Source: Apostichopus leukothele
Taxonomy: Eukaryota > Echinodermata > Holothuroidea > Aspidochirotida > Stichopodidae
Direction of reading: 5' to 3'
Length of the DNA: 48,688 bases
Assembly: GCA_010014835.2 (NCBI GenBank)
Contig: JAAAKB020000008.1
Location: forward strand, 4,444,962-4,493,649
The translations under genes and the position numbers were made by a program. The notes beneath the pieces were generated by a model. That model was given only the letters and a program-made list of their open reading frames with translations, made no database searches and was not told where the DNA came from. This document shows positions 13,450-26,075 of this stretch, one piece after another (the first letter of the stretch is position 1; each line of letters opens with the position of its first letter).

Positions 13450-13812
13450 AATTATTGATCAGTAGATGTGAACCAGAAAAGAGACTGATACATCAATGAT
13501 CAGTGCAATGGATCAGTACGGGGACTGGATCAAAATTTGATCTGTAGATGTGAACCAGTAAAGAGACTGGTAAATGAATGATCATTACAATAGATCAGTT
13601 CTGTGGATCAGTACAGGGACTGGATCAAGATATAATCTGTAGATGTGAACCAGTAAAGAGATTGGTACATGAATGATCAGTACAATGGATCAGTTCTGTG
13701 GATCAGTACAGGGACTGGATCAAGAAATAATCTGTAGATGTGAACCAGTAAAAAGACAGGTAAATTAAAGATCAGTGCAATGGATCAGTGTGGTGACTTG
13801 ATCAAGATGTCA
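13450..13812. repeat. Four-copy tandem array in the probable KLC 3' UTR, unit 83-95 bp
   Basis: The core AATCTGTAGATGTGAACCAG recurs near 13454, 13540, 13634 and 13729, each followed by AAAGAGACTGGTA and one or two GATCAGT motifs. GGATCAGT itself repeats within units (GGATCAGTTCTGTGGATCAG), so short and long periods are nested. Confidence 0.9.
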
Positions 13813-14506
13813 TATTCTTGAAGTTTTCTAGAATGTTACATATACTCTATCTGGCAATGTTTCAATATTGAGATCAGACATGGACAATTATAATTCATAA
13901 TGGAGTTATTCAAGTAGATAAAATCTTTATGAAAACAATTTAAACCTAGTAGTACAAGACAATGCCCACCATACACATTAGAAGAAGAAGCAAAAACAAG
14001 AACAACAACACTATTCTTGTGACAGAAAGTAGGAGAAAAAGCTAACATGTTTTCAGCATGAGTTAGACTGAAACAAATCAATTTGCTTGTAGCCCAAAAG
14101 AGACGACATTTTATCAACACAGATAATTCTCACGGATAATTTGTGATAGATTAGCAGGTTTTCTGTGTCTGCATCTCTGATATTCTCTGACTTTACTTTC
14201 AGGAGTTGGCGGTCATGGATGGAATCAATCAGATAAGCCCGATTTGTCCATTATAATCTCTCTATTACCTTCAACCAACATCCCTCTTCAGTGGCCAATG
14301 GATGGATGGCTTCCAGTGGGTGAGTAACGACTCCCGACTAGCCGCTTGATCTCTGACGTTTAGCTGAGCTTTGATTCCATTCATTGCCGTATTGTAGCAA
14401 GTCCATTGCAACCACGTCGCGCAGAGCGTTCCTTTCTTGCAAAAGCGTTCACAACATTGCTGCAGTCGAGTGTACAAATATAATTAATAGGAAAGTGAAC
14501 AGGTCG

Positions 14507-14593
14507 TTAAAAGTTTCCAGATTGCCTTCTTGATGATAGATTCTCGTGACTCCCCGCCCGTCCTCGGAGAGTCAGCTGACGGGGTACCCCAGG
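14507..14593 (-). CDS. KLC: Kinesin light chain terminal coding exon with stop
   Basis: This stretch of 28 codons plus TAA reads PGVPRQLTLRGRAGSH and then ENLSSRRQSGNF-stop. It resembles the end of sea urchin KLC (RGRVGSHDNLSSRRQSGNF, from memory) and the SASTMDLS-type ends of vertebrate KLC2 and KLC4. It enters in phase 0, matching the exit of both 16166 and 20412. The acceptor follows a textbook tract (TTTCTTTTCCTTCTCTACTCATAG). It is too short for ordinary ORF calling and was found by following the reading phase. The stop is at 14509-14507 and the 3' UTR follows toward lower coordinates. Confidence 0.92.
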   Translation of the reverse strand, partial: PGVPRQLTLRGRAGSHENLSSRRQSGNF

Positions 14594-16165
14594 CTATGAG
14601 TAGAGAAGGAAAAGAAATGCCACGGTAAAAAAAAATATACACATGAATAAAACCTAGTTCAAATGTGGCAAAGAATTTTCAACTTTGTCTTCAACATGAC
14701 AGGGTAGTAGTAGTAGTAATGGTAGTAGTAGTGGTAGTAGTATAGTCCAGTAACTTGCAGTAGTTCCAAGTCTGAGTCCAGCTAGTCCAACATAAGTCCA
14801 ATTCCAGAACTGACTGTGCCTGACACAAATCATAGATCTGACAACTGAGTAGTAACATATCTTAAAGCTACTTCGTGCTCTGAGGTTGTGTAAAAATTCT
14901 CGGTTCTAATTGGCAACAAAAGCAATGGTTAAGTTTCACTTCAGTAGTCAAGAAACAGTCACAAATATTTTGAATGTCACATGGGTTGTGAGAAGAAAAG
15001 TGTCTGGGTCTTTTAGATTTGAACCAAACTATGACTCATTACTTGGGTGCAAAATCCTAGAAGGAAGTCTTAAGTTTGTTCAAATGAAACCATAAAATTG
15101 GTTAACATGCAAAAACAGCTGCTTTAGCATCACTGATCAACATTCAAGTTGAAATGATCCAGCCAAATTTTCAACCAGTCGGTTACAATGAAACTACGAT
15201 ACCCAGTGATCTGATTGGGCAATGCTGAGAAACTTTAACGCGGCACATGCCCTGTTTAGAACTATTATGAACTGGGAGTGGGACTGGTGATCCAAAGTGG
15301 TCAATTTGATGTACGATAACATATTATTTGTAAGCCAACGGATCTACACAGGGAAAATCGGTCCCGACCAACCAAAGTGTAAGAACAGGTATTAGTAAAT
15401 CTGATGTTGTTCATTAAATAATAATCTGTTCTATATGGGTGGTCAAACTATGCAGTACCAAGTCCATCTGCGGGCCACCTAGAGTCTACCAAGTCCCAGT
15501 TTAGTTACACAGAAACATGGACTTGATACCTGCAGTCCTGTGAGGAATTGCTCAGAAACTGTAACAAACAGCTCAATATTGTCAACAAAAGATTAGCTAT
15601 GTAGCTATTGAGTCTTTTGCATAATTTATTTGGTTACCACAAACAAACAACCAAACAAGGGCTCTTGGTTTTCCCACGTTCTAAAATGAATTCTCACTGA
15701 CAAGATAACATGGATTGGCTTTCATCCACCCTTCCCACAACTCTGGTACCTTTGATGCCCCTTTACCACTATCAACGTGACGAATGAACCAGAACTCAGT
15801 ATCCCCTTCTACGAACTACCAACCAAAAGTTCTACAGATGAAAGCAGTGTGACTATAAATATTAATGTGATCTTTTTTCCTGTTGTGGTTTCGATTTACT
15901 ACACAAACAAGCCTTCGAGTAACAGCACAGTTACATAGCTCCAGGCTGCTGTTATTTGTAGACAACCTGCAGATGACAATTGGCCCGAAAGGGTAAAGTA
16001 CTGTGTGAAACTAGGTTACTGTCTTTTGTATTAACAATAAAGAAATAGAATAAGAAAAATTTCATTATCTTCATGCTTGACAATTCACACTCGTGCTTTA
16101 AAGTTGACGAGAACGTAACGAGGTGTGGGGGCAGGGGAACAGAGAATGCAGCGATATGTACTCAC
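14594..16165 (-). other. KLC last intron, 1.57 kb
   Basis: Runs from GTGAGT to TCATAG on the minus strand. It contains an AGT/GGT trinucleotide repeat at 14705-14742 and otherwise unremarkable AT-rich sequence. Confidence 0.85.
14705..14742. repeat. (AGT/GGT)n trinucleotide repeat
   Basis: GTAGTAGTAGTAATGGTAGT and its continuation form an imperfect trinucleotide run of 38 bp. Confidence 0.9.
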
Positions 16166-16211
16166 CTCGTGACCGGAATTCAGTACAGACATGGAACTAG
16201 CTCTTTTCATG
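16166..16211 (-). CDS. KLC: Kinesin light chain exon: MKRASS tail segment
   Basis: This 46-nt exon completes the glycine codon of the preceding exon and reads MKRASSMSVLNSGHE, ending in phase 0. It corresponds to GMKRASSLNVLN of vertebrate KLC1 and, from memory, GMKRASSMSVL of sea urchin KLC. K-R-A-S-S is a classic basophilic kinase motif. The acceptor is very strong (TTTTTTTTCTTTTTCTG then TTCCATACAG) and the donor is GTGAGT. It sits 19.4 kb downstream of the amphipathic exon and 1.6 kb upstream of the last exon. An 89-codon open frame on the plus strand across it is a shadow. Confidence 0.95.
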
Positions 16212-19200
16212 CTGTATGGAACAGAAAAAGAAAAAAAACAAACCAAACTGAAAAACTGACGTATCCAGATCAAATGAAAAAAATCATGGGAGAAGGAGGA
16301 AGAGGCGACAGTTTATATGAGTGTATGACAGAGGAGGGTTAGGAGGAGTAGGAGGAGGAGGAGCAGGGCAAGCCAAGCACAGCCACAAATGAATATAATC
16401 ACAGCATTATAGATATAAATATATATATTCATATATAACGCAAGCTGAACACATCATGCAGTCTCATTTCCCCAAGGATTTGGTCAAAGGTTTGGCAAAT
16501 CCTGTAGAGTATAAAGAAACACTGAAGATAGAATTTAATAGGTTAATATATGTATAGCTCTATGCAGAGCAATTAAATCCTGCACAAGCACTATACATCA
16601 TCATCATCATCGTAATTAAATCCGCTATGGTTCTTGTCTACTATCTGTAAGTTTCCAACCGGTGGTAAAAAAAAGATCCCTCTTTTTCCCCCTCAACTCT
16701 GAAAATGAAATATACAGTAGTACGAGGTGTTGTATCTGTAGGACGATACATTCATCATAGCATTGCTCTCTTAACAACCTTAGAGCAGCTTTTTTGGAGC
16801 GCCGCCGTCGGCAATTTCTTGAGAACTGACTCGTATTTCTCAAGATATGATTGTAATCGATGATGCTAAAGACACTCATCTAGATGTTTCTCCCAATTGA
16901 AGGTTCATCAGTAGGTCATTATAGACCTTGATTTACTCCTCAACGGCGGTCGGTCTGTAGTCTGGACACTTTACATGGTGCACAGTTTTTTAAACTACAT
17001 GAACAGTTACTTCACTTATTTAAATGCAACTTGGCTAGTCAAGCTAATGAGCTCTTTTGATATCAGAGTCTAGTATAAAACAGCTCATCCAAACAACGTT
17101 GATCAAAATCAACCCAAAAAGCTCCTTTAAGTCTTACTGAAACCTTAGCATACAGTATACTATTATTGTAAGTGTGAATATTTATTATACACAATCATCT
17201 CTTTCACCAGTTGGTGGTTACAACTGTCTGCATTATATATAGTGTAACATTCACTACTAGACCAGACACTCTCCCATGTGAAGTGCACATAATTTAATAA
17301 ACCCGCTTTTATAGAGCAAAGCACTCCCTGTATGATAAGGGACCCTCTTCAACCTGACAGAATAGATTCATTAATATAAAAATCGATATCGTTAATGTGA
17401 CCAGGCCTAGATCTTCTCATGGTACTTCTTAGAGCGACATTAATACTGTTTAAAGGGAGAGTGTTGTTACACTGCTATACACATAGAACACTTCCTTGAA
17501 GTCTTTTCTTCAGTACTGTACATTACACATCACTCCAAAGAGCTCTATGAAGGAGTATAAATTTTGGCCTCAACCTAACATTAACCCTCTCTCCTCTACC
17601 CCCCTCCCCCCAACTTTATAATATCATAAAGAATTACACTGTAAAATAATACTATCATGTGATACAGTATGTAGAAATAAAACAAGACAGTGAATAAGTC
17701 CACTTGATGAGATGCCCAAAAAGATGCCACTAAGTAATACGGTAACACTTTTAATGAGAAGATGGAGAAAAAAGAAGGGCGGAGGGGAGGGGGTTGTTTG
17801 GGGCGAGGAGGGGCTGGGCCGGTGAGTGAATGGACATGGATCAGGGATTTAGACTTTGCAATGATCAGATATAACACTAACACTACACTAAAAATTCTCA
17901 GCAATTGCATTAATTCAAACCGACTATTGTTTAGTCAAAATATGCATATTTTATTTCCACTTTATTTTCTGCGATGATTTGTTTGTATATGACTCCTGGA
18001 TTGGGATTTGTTAGTGGGAAAGTTTTGCTTGCCTCTGTACAGTGTGTGCAGTGTGCCTGGGCTCACATTAATCTCATCATTGCACGCTGTTGTTCCTTAT
18101 TTAAAAAACGTCTTTAACAATGTGCAATAACGTAATATCTGAGCGCCTATGAATCTAGGAGACGGGTGAGAGGGGAGTGATGTCAGAAATCCTTCAATAC
18201 AGTGGCTCTTAATTTATTCATTACAGAAAATCCTACTTTACTAATACTACTGGCATGATCAGCCAATCTTCTATTCCAAGATGGGCCCTAGTTGTACAAT
18301 CCCATATCCCCCAAAAATCCCAAATCCATGGTACAACTACAAAATATCTGAATAGATGAACACACATCTTTTTCCAGGTTGTTTACATGTGGAATTTGAA
18401 CATTTCCCTTCATAAAATGCAGGATGTCTCGCAAACATTGCAATGTTGCAATGTTTGGCAGTAGCAGCAATGGTCTACTTTAAATAACATCTATAGTAAG
18501 TGGTTTCCAATCTGACCTTAATCCCACCTTTTGCTGAACAAAATTCCTTGTTGAACACACTGAACTTCTATCTACATTGACCTTAAATGTCCTTTTTTCC
18601 CTTTTTCATGTTATCATCATACCTTCTTTGTGTCTGATATTTGTATAGTGGTTTAATGTCCAAGGTATTGAGTGCCCCAGTTACTTCAGAATTGGTATTG
18701 TTTTTTAACCAGCATTGGGAGGTACCCTGGGAAAGCTACATACTGAATAGCTTGTTATTGATTTCAACAAGGATACTCAACACTGCAAGCAGATGTGTTT
18801 TTGCTATCACTAACCGCAATGTTATTTCACTAAATTAAAATGTCTTTGTAATATGGATTAGTTCCCCCCCCCCCCCATTTATAAAACATTTCATGTAAAA
18901 GCATAATGCATGGCTTACAAAACAAATGCATGAAGAACACCAGGACTGGCTGAGACTATAAAGATAAGATAAAAAATATAACAAGATATCGCCAGTGATA
19001 TTGAACAATCCATAGCTTTGAAGACATCTAAGATTGTCCACAGAGTCACAAATTAGCTAGTCCAAGAACTGATTTCACATCAAACTTAAAAATACATCAA
19101 CGACGATGAAACAATTTACCTCCATCTAGCAATACAACAAGTTGAAGAGTTAACAAATTTGAACATAAAAGCACAGAGTTTTCAAAAGGAATTACAACAA

Positions 19201-20411
19201 GCTCAACAAACATTGATATTATTATATTGTTAAAGATGAACAGGTAACAATGTTTCAGTGAAGTCTGTTCTGTGTTAAGATCCAGTTATTCCTTAGAAGT
19301 AAAACAGGATGCTACTCTATGCAGCTAAATTCAATAACTTTTCTGGCAATCTTGGCAACTCAGTAATGTTGATATCTTGAGAATTACCATGTGAGTTCCA
19401 GGGTACAGCTGCTTGGGAAGTACCTCACCTACATGGATGAAGGATGCTTTCAGTGCAGCAACTAGTTACATTTGTTTCTTAATTTTAATACATAGCAATG
19501 TTCCATTTAAACATCAGCTAATATTTCACATGAAGATCGCACATTCCACTCCCATAAGGTGCAATTAGCCGGTAATGGGCCTAAATATCAGTGAAGGACA
19601 GCTCTGCCATCAATCCCACCCTAGTTTATATGTGTATGTGTGGCAAGGCATCATCCATAAATCTGAACATGCTGTAGGCTATGTCCTCATGTATAGGAGA
19701 CATGTGAGAGGTGAATGAAGAAATCCATCTGTTGTGACATTTAATATGTACAAGAAATTCAAGGTGAGTTTGTTGTAGATTCAGATAGTGAGAGAGAGAG
19801 AGAGGTGTTACACAATGAACCTAGACAGCTGAATTAGACCCATCTTATCGCACGAGTTATGGATGATGTTAAGGGATGGAATGACACGTCAGCACAAAAT
19901 TTCAAAGCTCATTTATAATAAAGCTTGGACATTCAGTCTGCAAAAGCAGCTGGCAACAATGGTATTAGTGTCTTCTCTTACACAACCGACAAATCGATAC
20001 AAATAATGTTTTACTATAGATGAGTCAATATCACCTTTATACTTTGAACAAAATTTTTGTAAGATTTAAAAAGTTTGAAAGTGCCAAACTTCATTCCCTT
20101 TCTCCTTTGTCAACTTTTCCTATATTGGAAGAATGTCTATTTTGAATTTCTTGAATCAGACATTTATATCGATCCACTGATACGCTTCATCTTGCTTTAT
20201 GTAACGAGAGACTACTGAATCGTAACCTCCACAAATACTTATATGTAAACAGAAGCAAGTGTGCTGAGAACATTTTTAAATTTCATTCCAAGCTGATTTT
20301 TAAAGGTGGTGGGGTGTTAAATGATAATGCAAATTTTAGAGGAACGTGGTCTGAAAATGAACACATAGATGGCTGAAGAAATAGCCATGCAGGGGATACA
20401 CCAATATATAC

Positions 20412-20472
20412 CTCTACTGGGACAGACACGCTTCTATTGTATGACACTTCAACTCCATTAGATCTACGAAAA
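20412..20472 (-). CDS. Candidate alternative KLC tail exon (mutually exclusive with 16211-16166)
   Basis: Not a recognised part of published KLC as far as I recall. On the minus strand a long pyrimidine tract (TCTCTCTTTCTCCTG, then TTCACCCAG) precedes 61 open nucleotides ending in GAG|GTATAT. Entered from exon 35698-35580 (GG+T), it reads G then FRRSNGVEVSYNRSVSVPVE and leaves in phase 0. Those are the same entry and exit phases as the MKRASS exon, and the sequence is similarly basic and serine-rich, so it can replace that exon and join 14593 in frame. Including both would give a stop within a few codons of the MKRASS exon. If the donor is ignored, the frame stays open to a stop near 20283, so it could also be a terminal exon. 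Evidence is splice grammar plus phase, with no homology. Confidence 0.5.
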
Positions 20473-22497
20473 CTGGGTGAAGACACAAACAGGAGAAAGA
20501 GAGATTAGAATAGTTCGGGGTCATCTGTCACGAATGGGAGATAATAAGATGCAGAGGAGGTTGGTGCATGGTAATGCAAAGTTCATACAGAGAACAAACA
20601 GCAGGCACATAAACAATACCACAAATAGTGCATGATTTTACAGGCTGACTACCTCAACATTAAAACAATCACACCAACCTCATCATGTAACATGATAACA
20701 AATGAAAAAGAATGTCGGATGGGATTCTAATAAATGTGTAGTGATTGATTAGGATTTGCATTTCAACTTATTTCACTCAAAGAGAACAGATTAATTTCTG
20801 ATGTGTATGTACAGGACACAGAAACATCTCCCATCCCCACCCCCCTTTATTTTGTATCACTACATACAAGGTGGCACTTTGCATTTCAAACAATTCGGTA
20901 AAAATGTTGATTCTCGAGAATTAGAGTAGATTTTCAAGCTCTGTCAGTATTTTCTACACTGCAGTACATTTTTAACAACAAATTACATTCAAAGGTATTC
21001 CAGTGAATGTAAACAAGTAATATCCTCCTCAATTGAAGCTAGTTGTGGAGGAATTTACTGAAATGTAGAAACCGGGCAACATTCCAGGTAATGGACAGGA
21101 AAAACGGGTTAACAGTAAAAAAAGGAGGACGGTTAAAAGAGGGAGCTATGTGTTGACTGATTACTTTTCCTGAGTGAATATTTATTATGATGATGATGAT
21201 GTGTAATGGACCAACAAGGATTGCTTTTCCTGCATTTCCTATCACTGCGAATTGTTGAACATTTTCATTTTCGACAGACTATTACCAGAAGTACTTTCTG
21301 TATTGATTGAGAAATGTGGGCTTGAATGAATAAAGTGACTACTCAATAAACAATAGAATAACACTCGCTTCACATTATCATGAACCTAGGCATATTCTTG
21401 AATAGAACTGTCCAAAACCTTTATATAACCTAGACACAACCACATATAGAAAGACCGCACTTATAAACCTTCTGTGACTGTCTGGCTCAGATACTACACC
21501 ATGTTTCAAATAACCTATAGTATCTATGCCTATTTGTCTCTCTCCTGCCTAATTCAGCCTTTGTTTAAAACTGTTACTTCATTTGTGCATTATTGTATTT
21601 ATCGAACCCGATGTACGGTGTAGTACATCAATCAATAATTCAATATTTAGTGGCAAACTCTAATTATTTGGAGTTGAGCATTTTCAGTACCTGGAATATC
21701 CACACAAAGGAACCAGCAAACCTAGGTTTTATGGATCGCCAAAGTACTGTCACTCTGCTGTCTACTCATATTTATATATAGTTTTTTCTCTCTCCATTAT
21801 TGCTGCTGTTTTCTAAGCTTAGTTTGAATATTGACTTATTCTTGTTTTTGTTGAATGAACTCTATGTCACCTATAGTTTTATCTTTGTCTAAATTTATCG
21901 TGTTGTTTTCTCAATTCAGTTCTTTTTCATGGTGATGTTGTCATCAACATCTAGGCTGAACTAAATTGAACTGGTCGTTGAAACTTAAAGACTTTTCATC
22001 AAGAAATACTTTGTCCAACTTCAGGATCTAAGTTTCTTGATTTATGATCTAAATCTAAATTATACTTAAAGTCTCAAAACGTGTTGGCTGATGAATTTAG
22101 GAAAACAAACTTCCGAAGCAGATTCAATGTTTCTTATTCTAAATGCACTCTGACCAGGTGGGTTTAATGGAGAAAAGCTGTTGCAATCGAAGAAAAGAAA
22201 TTTATTTTCTGTTGCCCTTATTGCGCGAACGATTTACCGTAATATCACTGCGACCACCCATATCAGCATTGTGCATTACACAATTGTAACCTATATATAC
22301 TCGTATCGTCCACTTTTCTTACCCAATTTCACAGAGGAAACGTCTGTAAACACCTCTTTATTCCTTGCAATGGAAGGAAATGACACAATTTTGCATGCTA
22401 CATTGGAAAGACCGAAAGAAAGATACTATTCAAGAGAATGGACCTAACACAAGCTAGCACACAGGCCTAACGGTCGTAAACAAAACAGAGAGATTTG

Positions 22498-22526
22498 ATT
22501 GGCGCATGATCTGTTGGGCGGGGCTT
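22498..22526. promoter_or_regulatory. Inverted CCAAT box plus GC box
   Basis: ATTGGCGC is followed 14 bp later by GGGCGGGGCTT, a classic NF-Y and Sp1 arrangement and unusual in this AT-rich intron. It lies in the 19.4-kb KLC intron. It could be an internal promoter or enhancer; only motifs support it. Confidence 0.3.
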
Positions 22527-25197
22527 GTAAATTTTGATTGAAGTTGAGAATCTAAGGACTTGTTAAAAAATTTGGTGAACTTTATTCAGCTCAAATGTTT
22601 AACGACAGATAACTCAATAAAAATAATGATTTAATGTGAAAATTGCATAGAACGGTGTTATTATCACTGAAGCATTAAGTGCAGTAAGCTGGAAAGGTCG
22701 AAGTTAAAATTTGGCAGACACGCATTGAGACTTTAACATTTTAAATGCCTAACTGTCTCTTCACTTCAAGAAATAATCAACTAAAGTACATATCCAGATC
22801 CACATAAGATTTAATAAAAAAATAAAAAAATTAATATATGTTCAAATTTCAAAAGCTCAATGATGTTAACAAGTAACATCCTGTTTCAATCAAATTGCCT
22901 GGCATCTAAAAAAGGTCTTTGTTGAGGTGACATTGCTCTATAATAGATCTTGTAGTACTGTAATATGAATATGTGTTGTGAATGAATACTTATAATGCAT
23001 ATCATGGACATGTTTGCCATTCAAAAATAGCATGGCATGTGTCATGTACAATTGTAACCAATTGTCTATGTTATTTGCGCAACCTTGAAAATCACAAATA
23101 TTGGGGAAGATTTGTGCATCAAGGTCACTTCTATTTATAGCATAACTCAAACATTTCAAGGCTTTCATAATAAAAAGAGAATTGATGTTACAGAATTTCA
23201 GTCTGGACTCATGGAATATTACACAAAAGATATTTAACAAAAAGTTATAAAATGGAAAGCCACTACTATGAGATAGACAAGATGAGTATGCAATCCCCTA
23301 TTGTATATAAAGCAGTGTTGTCTGATTTATGAGATACAATATGAATCATTTTAAATAGGCCACGCAGATCAGCCATGTTGGCATGGTGACATATTATGTC
23401 TTTGTCAGCAGAAGAAAATGGTATGTATACATCAGGTTTTAAGATACATCTTACATTTGCATAAATTCATTAGTGACCTCAAATAATAAGATCAAGTTAT
23501 ACTTTTTCACTGATTAAACTAATCTAGATTAGATCTCTCAAGGGATTTACTCATTTTTTTTTCATGAGAGAGTACTAAAACTGTAAAGCAGCTTGTTTAC
23601 TTTGTTCTCGATCAACTTTTCTTTCATTCAGCACTAATATGACAATAATGTAGATCATTAACCTAAGTAGTTAATATTTATTTCAAAATAGCAACAAAAA
23701 CGTCGACAATTTTGACAATCTGTGGTTTGTTTTAAATGTGATTAATACCGATATGAAGAGTGAATATATGGGTGACAAAAGGTTTAATAACTGAATGAAT
23801 TCCTTATATGAGACTTAAAAATATATTTTAAAAATAAAAAATAACTTGGAAATCTGACTGTACTTTCACACAGAAATATCATAATTTATTGCTTATTGGC
23901 CTATTTACCCTGGAAATAAACAGTGATGTTTGCACTGTATCCATTGTACCACAGACTTGATACAACAGCTGGTTAAATGGTAGCTTGCAGATGTTTCAAA
24001 TAGGAGGAAAATGACGTCCATAGGACAGGATTTTGTCATTATTTTAAGTACATTGACCCTCTACAGGGCAAATCTAAATGGTTCTTTCTGTCTGCAAGGG
24101 CCAGGATATCACAAACAGACGAGGAAACCAGCATTAATGTTACTTGTAGTGTAAAAGAAGAATGCTAATTTGTTATGTGTGTGAGAAATGAACTGAAATG
24201 AGTTTTCAACAACAAACTAGTTGGACCTTCTGAACACTATTGACCAGCTTCTTGACTGTTCACTATTTCATTGCACTCAATACTGTACATGTGCCAGTGA
24301 TCTAGCTTAATCGTTGTTATCACTCATTTGCAGTCATATCTGTATTGGATTACACATCACAACTAAACATTTGTCTTTGCTTCCGATGAACGACATCAAG
24401 AAATTTGACATAAAAGGGACATATACAACACAAATCATGCTACAGACCAGCGATGCTCTACCCCGCCCCCCTCCCCGGATGTCAAAGATATGACAAATAA
24501 AGCTATTTTTGCAGCAACAATGTCTGTAAGTGCTGTGGTGATTTGACTCAGTTGAAAATCTGAGGGCTTTAGCCATTATCATATTTGCTATATCATTTGG
24601 ACACATACAGGAAAACAATGTAGCAATAATACTTGCAGTAACTTCTAAGCTAGAATAATGCCCATTGTTTGGATAAGTAGTAGAACATGAACACACCCTC
24701 AATATTTTGCACAGCTGTCTACTCAATTCTCTCTAAAAGAATATGAAATGTGAGTATTCACAGCTGGCTGTGTCAAGGGTAGATCAAATGCAACCTCAGT
24801 GATATAAACATGATAAAAAGGATTGATTCATTACAATTCTATAACTATAACAACAGCTAATATTTGGTACAATTCATTAAATGCAAACAAGTTTATTTAT
24901 TTATTAATTTTTTGAAATACAGAATTTCACATAAGGACATTCTTTAGCCTACCTACAAACTTGGCTGGATAAGTTATCTCTGTAGGGTGATATATATATA
25001 TATTTAAGGACCATAAGAGTTGACTGGATGATATCTGATCTTGACCAAAACAAACAAACACACGGACAGTCACACAGCACAAGCAAAAATATTAAAACAC
25101 TTGAGACATAAGATTAACATGATGCAATGAACATGAGGCAAAGTAATACACCAAACATGCAGTACTGGACATAATACAACCCTCAAATAGGAAGCAT

Positions 25198-25475
25198 GAG
25201 TCATCACACAGGTACTACCCTACCCTACCATAGAGTCATCACACAGGTCCTACCCTATCCTACCATAGAGTCATCACACAGGTCCTACCCTACCATAGAG
25301 TCATCACACAGGTCCTACCCCATTCTACCATAGAGTCATCACACAGGTCCTACCCTACCCTACCCTACCATAGAGTCATCACACAGGTCCTACCCTACCC
25401 TACCATAGAGTCATCACACAGGTCCTACCCTACCATAGAGTCATCACACAGATCCTACCCTACGGTCCCTACCAT
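25198..25475. repeat. Nested minisatellite: GAGTCATCACACAGGT unit with an internal CCTAC ladder
   Basis: Eight units each start GAGTCATCACACAGGTCCTA. Unit lengths are 35, 35, 30, 35, 40, 35, 30 and a diverged last one. They differ by whole multiples of five because the number of CCTAC pentamers inside each varies from two to four. Confidence 0.95.
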
Positions 25476-25955
25476 TCTCTCCTCCCTCCCTGTCTCTGGG
25501 TCTATGGGCTGGGTCATCTCAAGAGTGCCGTTCCAATATTTCATTCATAAGTGTACCCATCATTACAGATATGTTATCTTCTCAATATAGAAGAAACTGA
25601 AGAATAATGTCCAGTTTAGCACATTTTGTCTGGTTTTGCGCCTATTTAACCCACACCTTCTAAGAGGTGTTGTCACACACGGCCAGAGGAAGAATTCAAA
25701 CATCATTCAAGTCAACATTCATATTATAAGTCATCACTTCAATATTCCAAAGACCTTCCTCCCACTTCCCTTTACTTCAAAGAGTTGCAGAAGTAACAAA
25801 CCAGAATGAAACTTGTAGAGTTCAACTAAGATATTTCCTGTGTTAGGTAACTGAATATTGGTACATAGTGTAACTCCCTTCCTTGCTAGGATCCATGACA
25901 GTTCCCAATGAATCTTTGTTTTTGCTTTGCTTTCTCAAATTATTTACAAAGTGTA

Positions 25956-26075
25956 ACAGTTTTTTAATTTTTTGTAATTTGTTATTTGATAATGTCTGGA
26001 GGAACAACCAAAGGTGACAGTTTTTAAATTTTTTTTATTTGTTATTTGATAATTTCTGGAGGAACAACCACAGGT
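25956..26075. repeat. Two tandem copies of a 60-bp unit
   Basis: Both copies contain ACAGTTTTT, a T/A-rich stretch, then TTTGTTATTTGATAAT and CTGGAGGAACAACCA; the period is exactly 60 with few differences. Confidence 0.95.

Larger units (their letters stand above)
13335..14506 (-). other. Probable KLC 3' UTR
   Basis: This runs from the KLC stop toward lower coordinates. The first canonical AATAAA I find on the minus strand is at 13359-13354, so cleavage near 13330-13345 would give a 3' UTR of about 1.15 kb. The part next to the coding exon (14200-14500) is richer in GC than the flank. The distal part contains the four-copy tandem array at 13450-13812. No clear GU-rich downstream element is visible, so the end is a guess. 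Confidence 0.45.

Noticed and set aside
17596-17977. Overlapping open frames on both strands with a GC-rich purine block and a GTGAGT site
   Set aside because: Low-complexity composition explains the open frames; no family and no paired splice site.
24334-24726. The longest minus-strand open frame, 130 codons
   Set aside because: No domain, signal or family resemblance, no splice context, and composition like the surrounding intron; this length is expected by chance in 48 kb.
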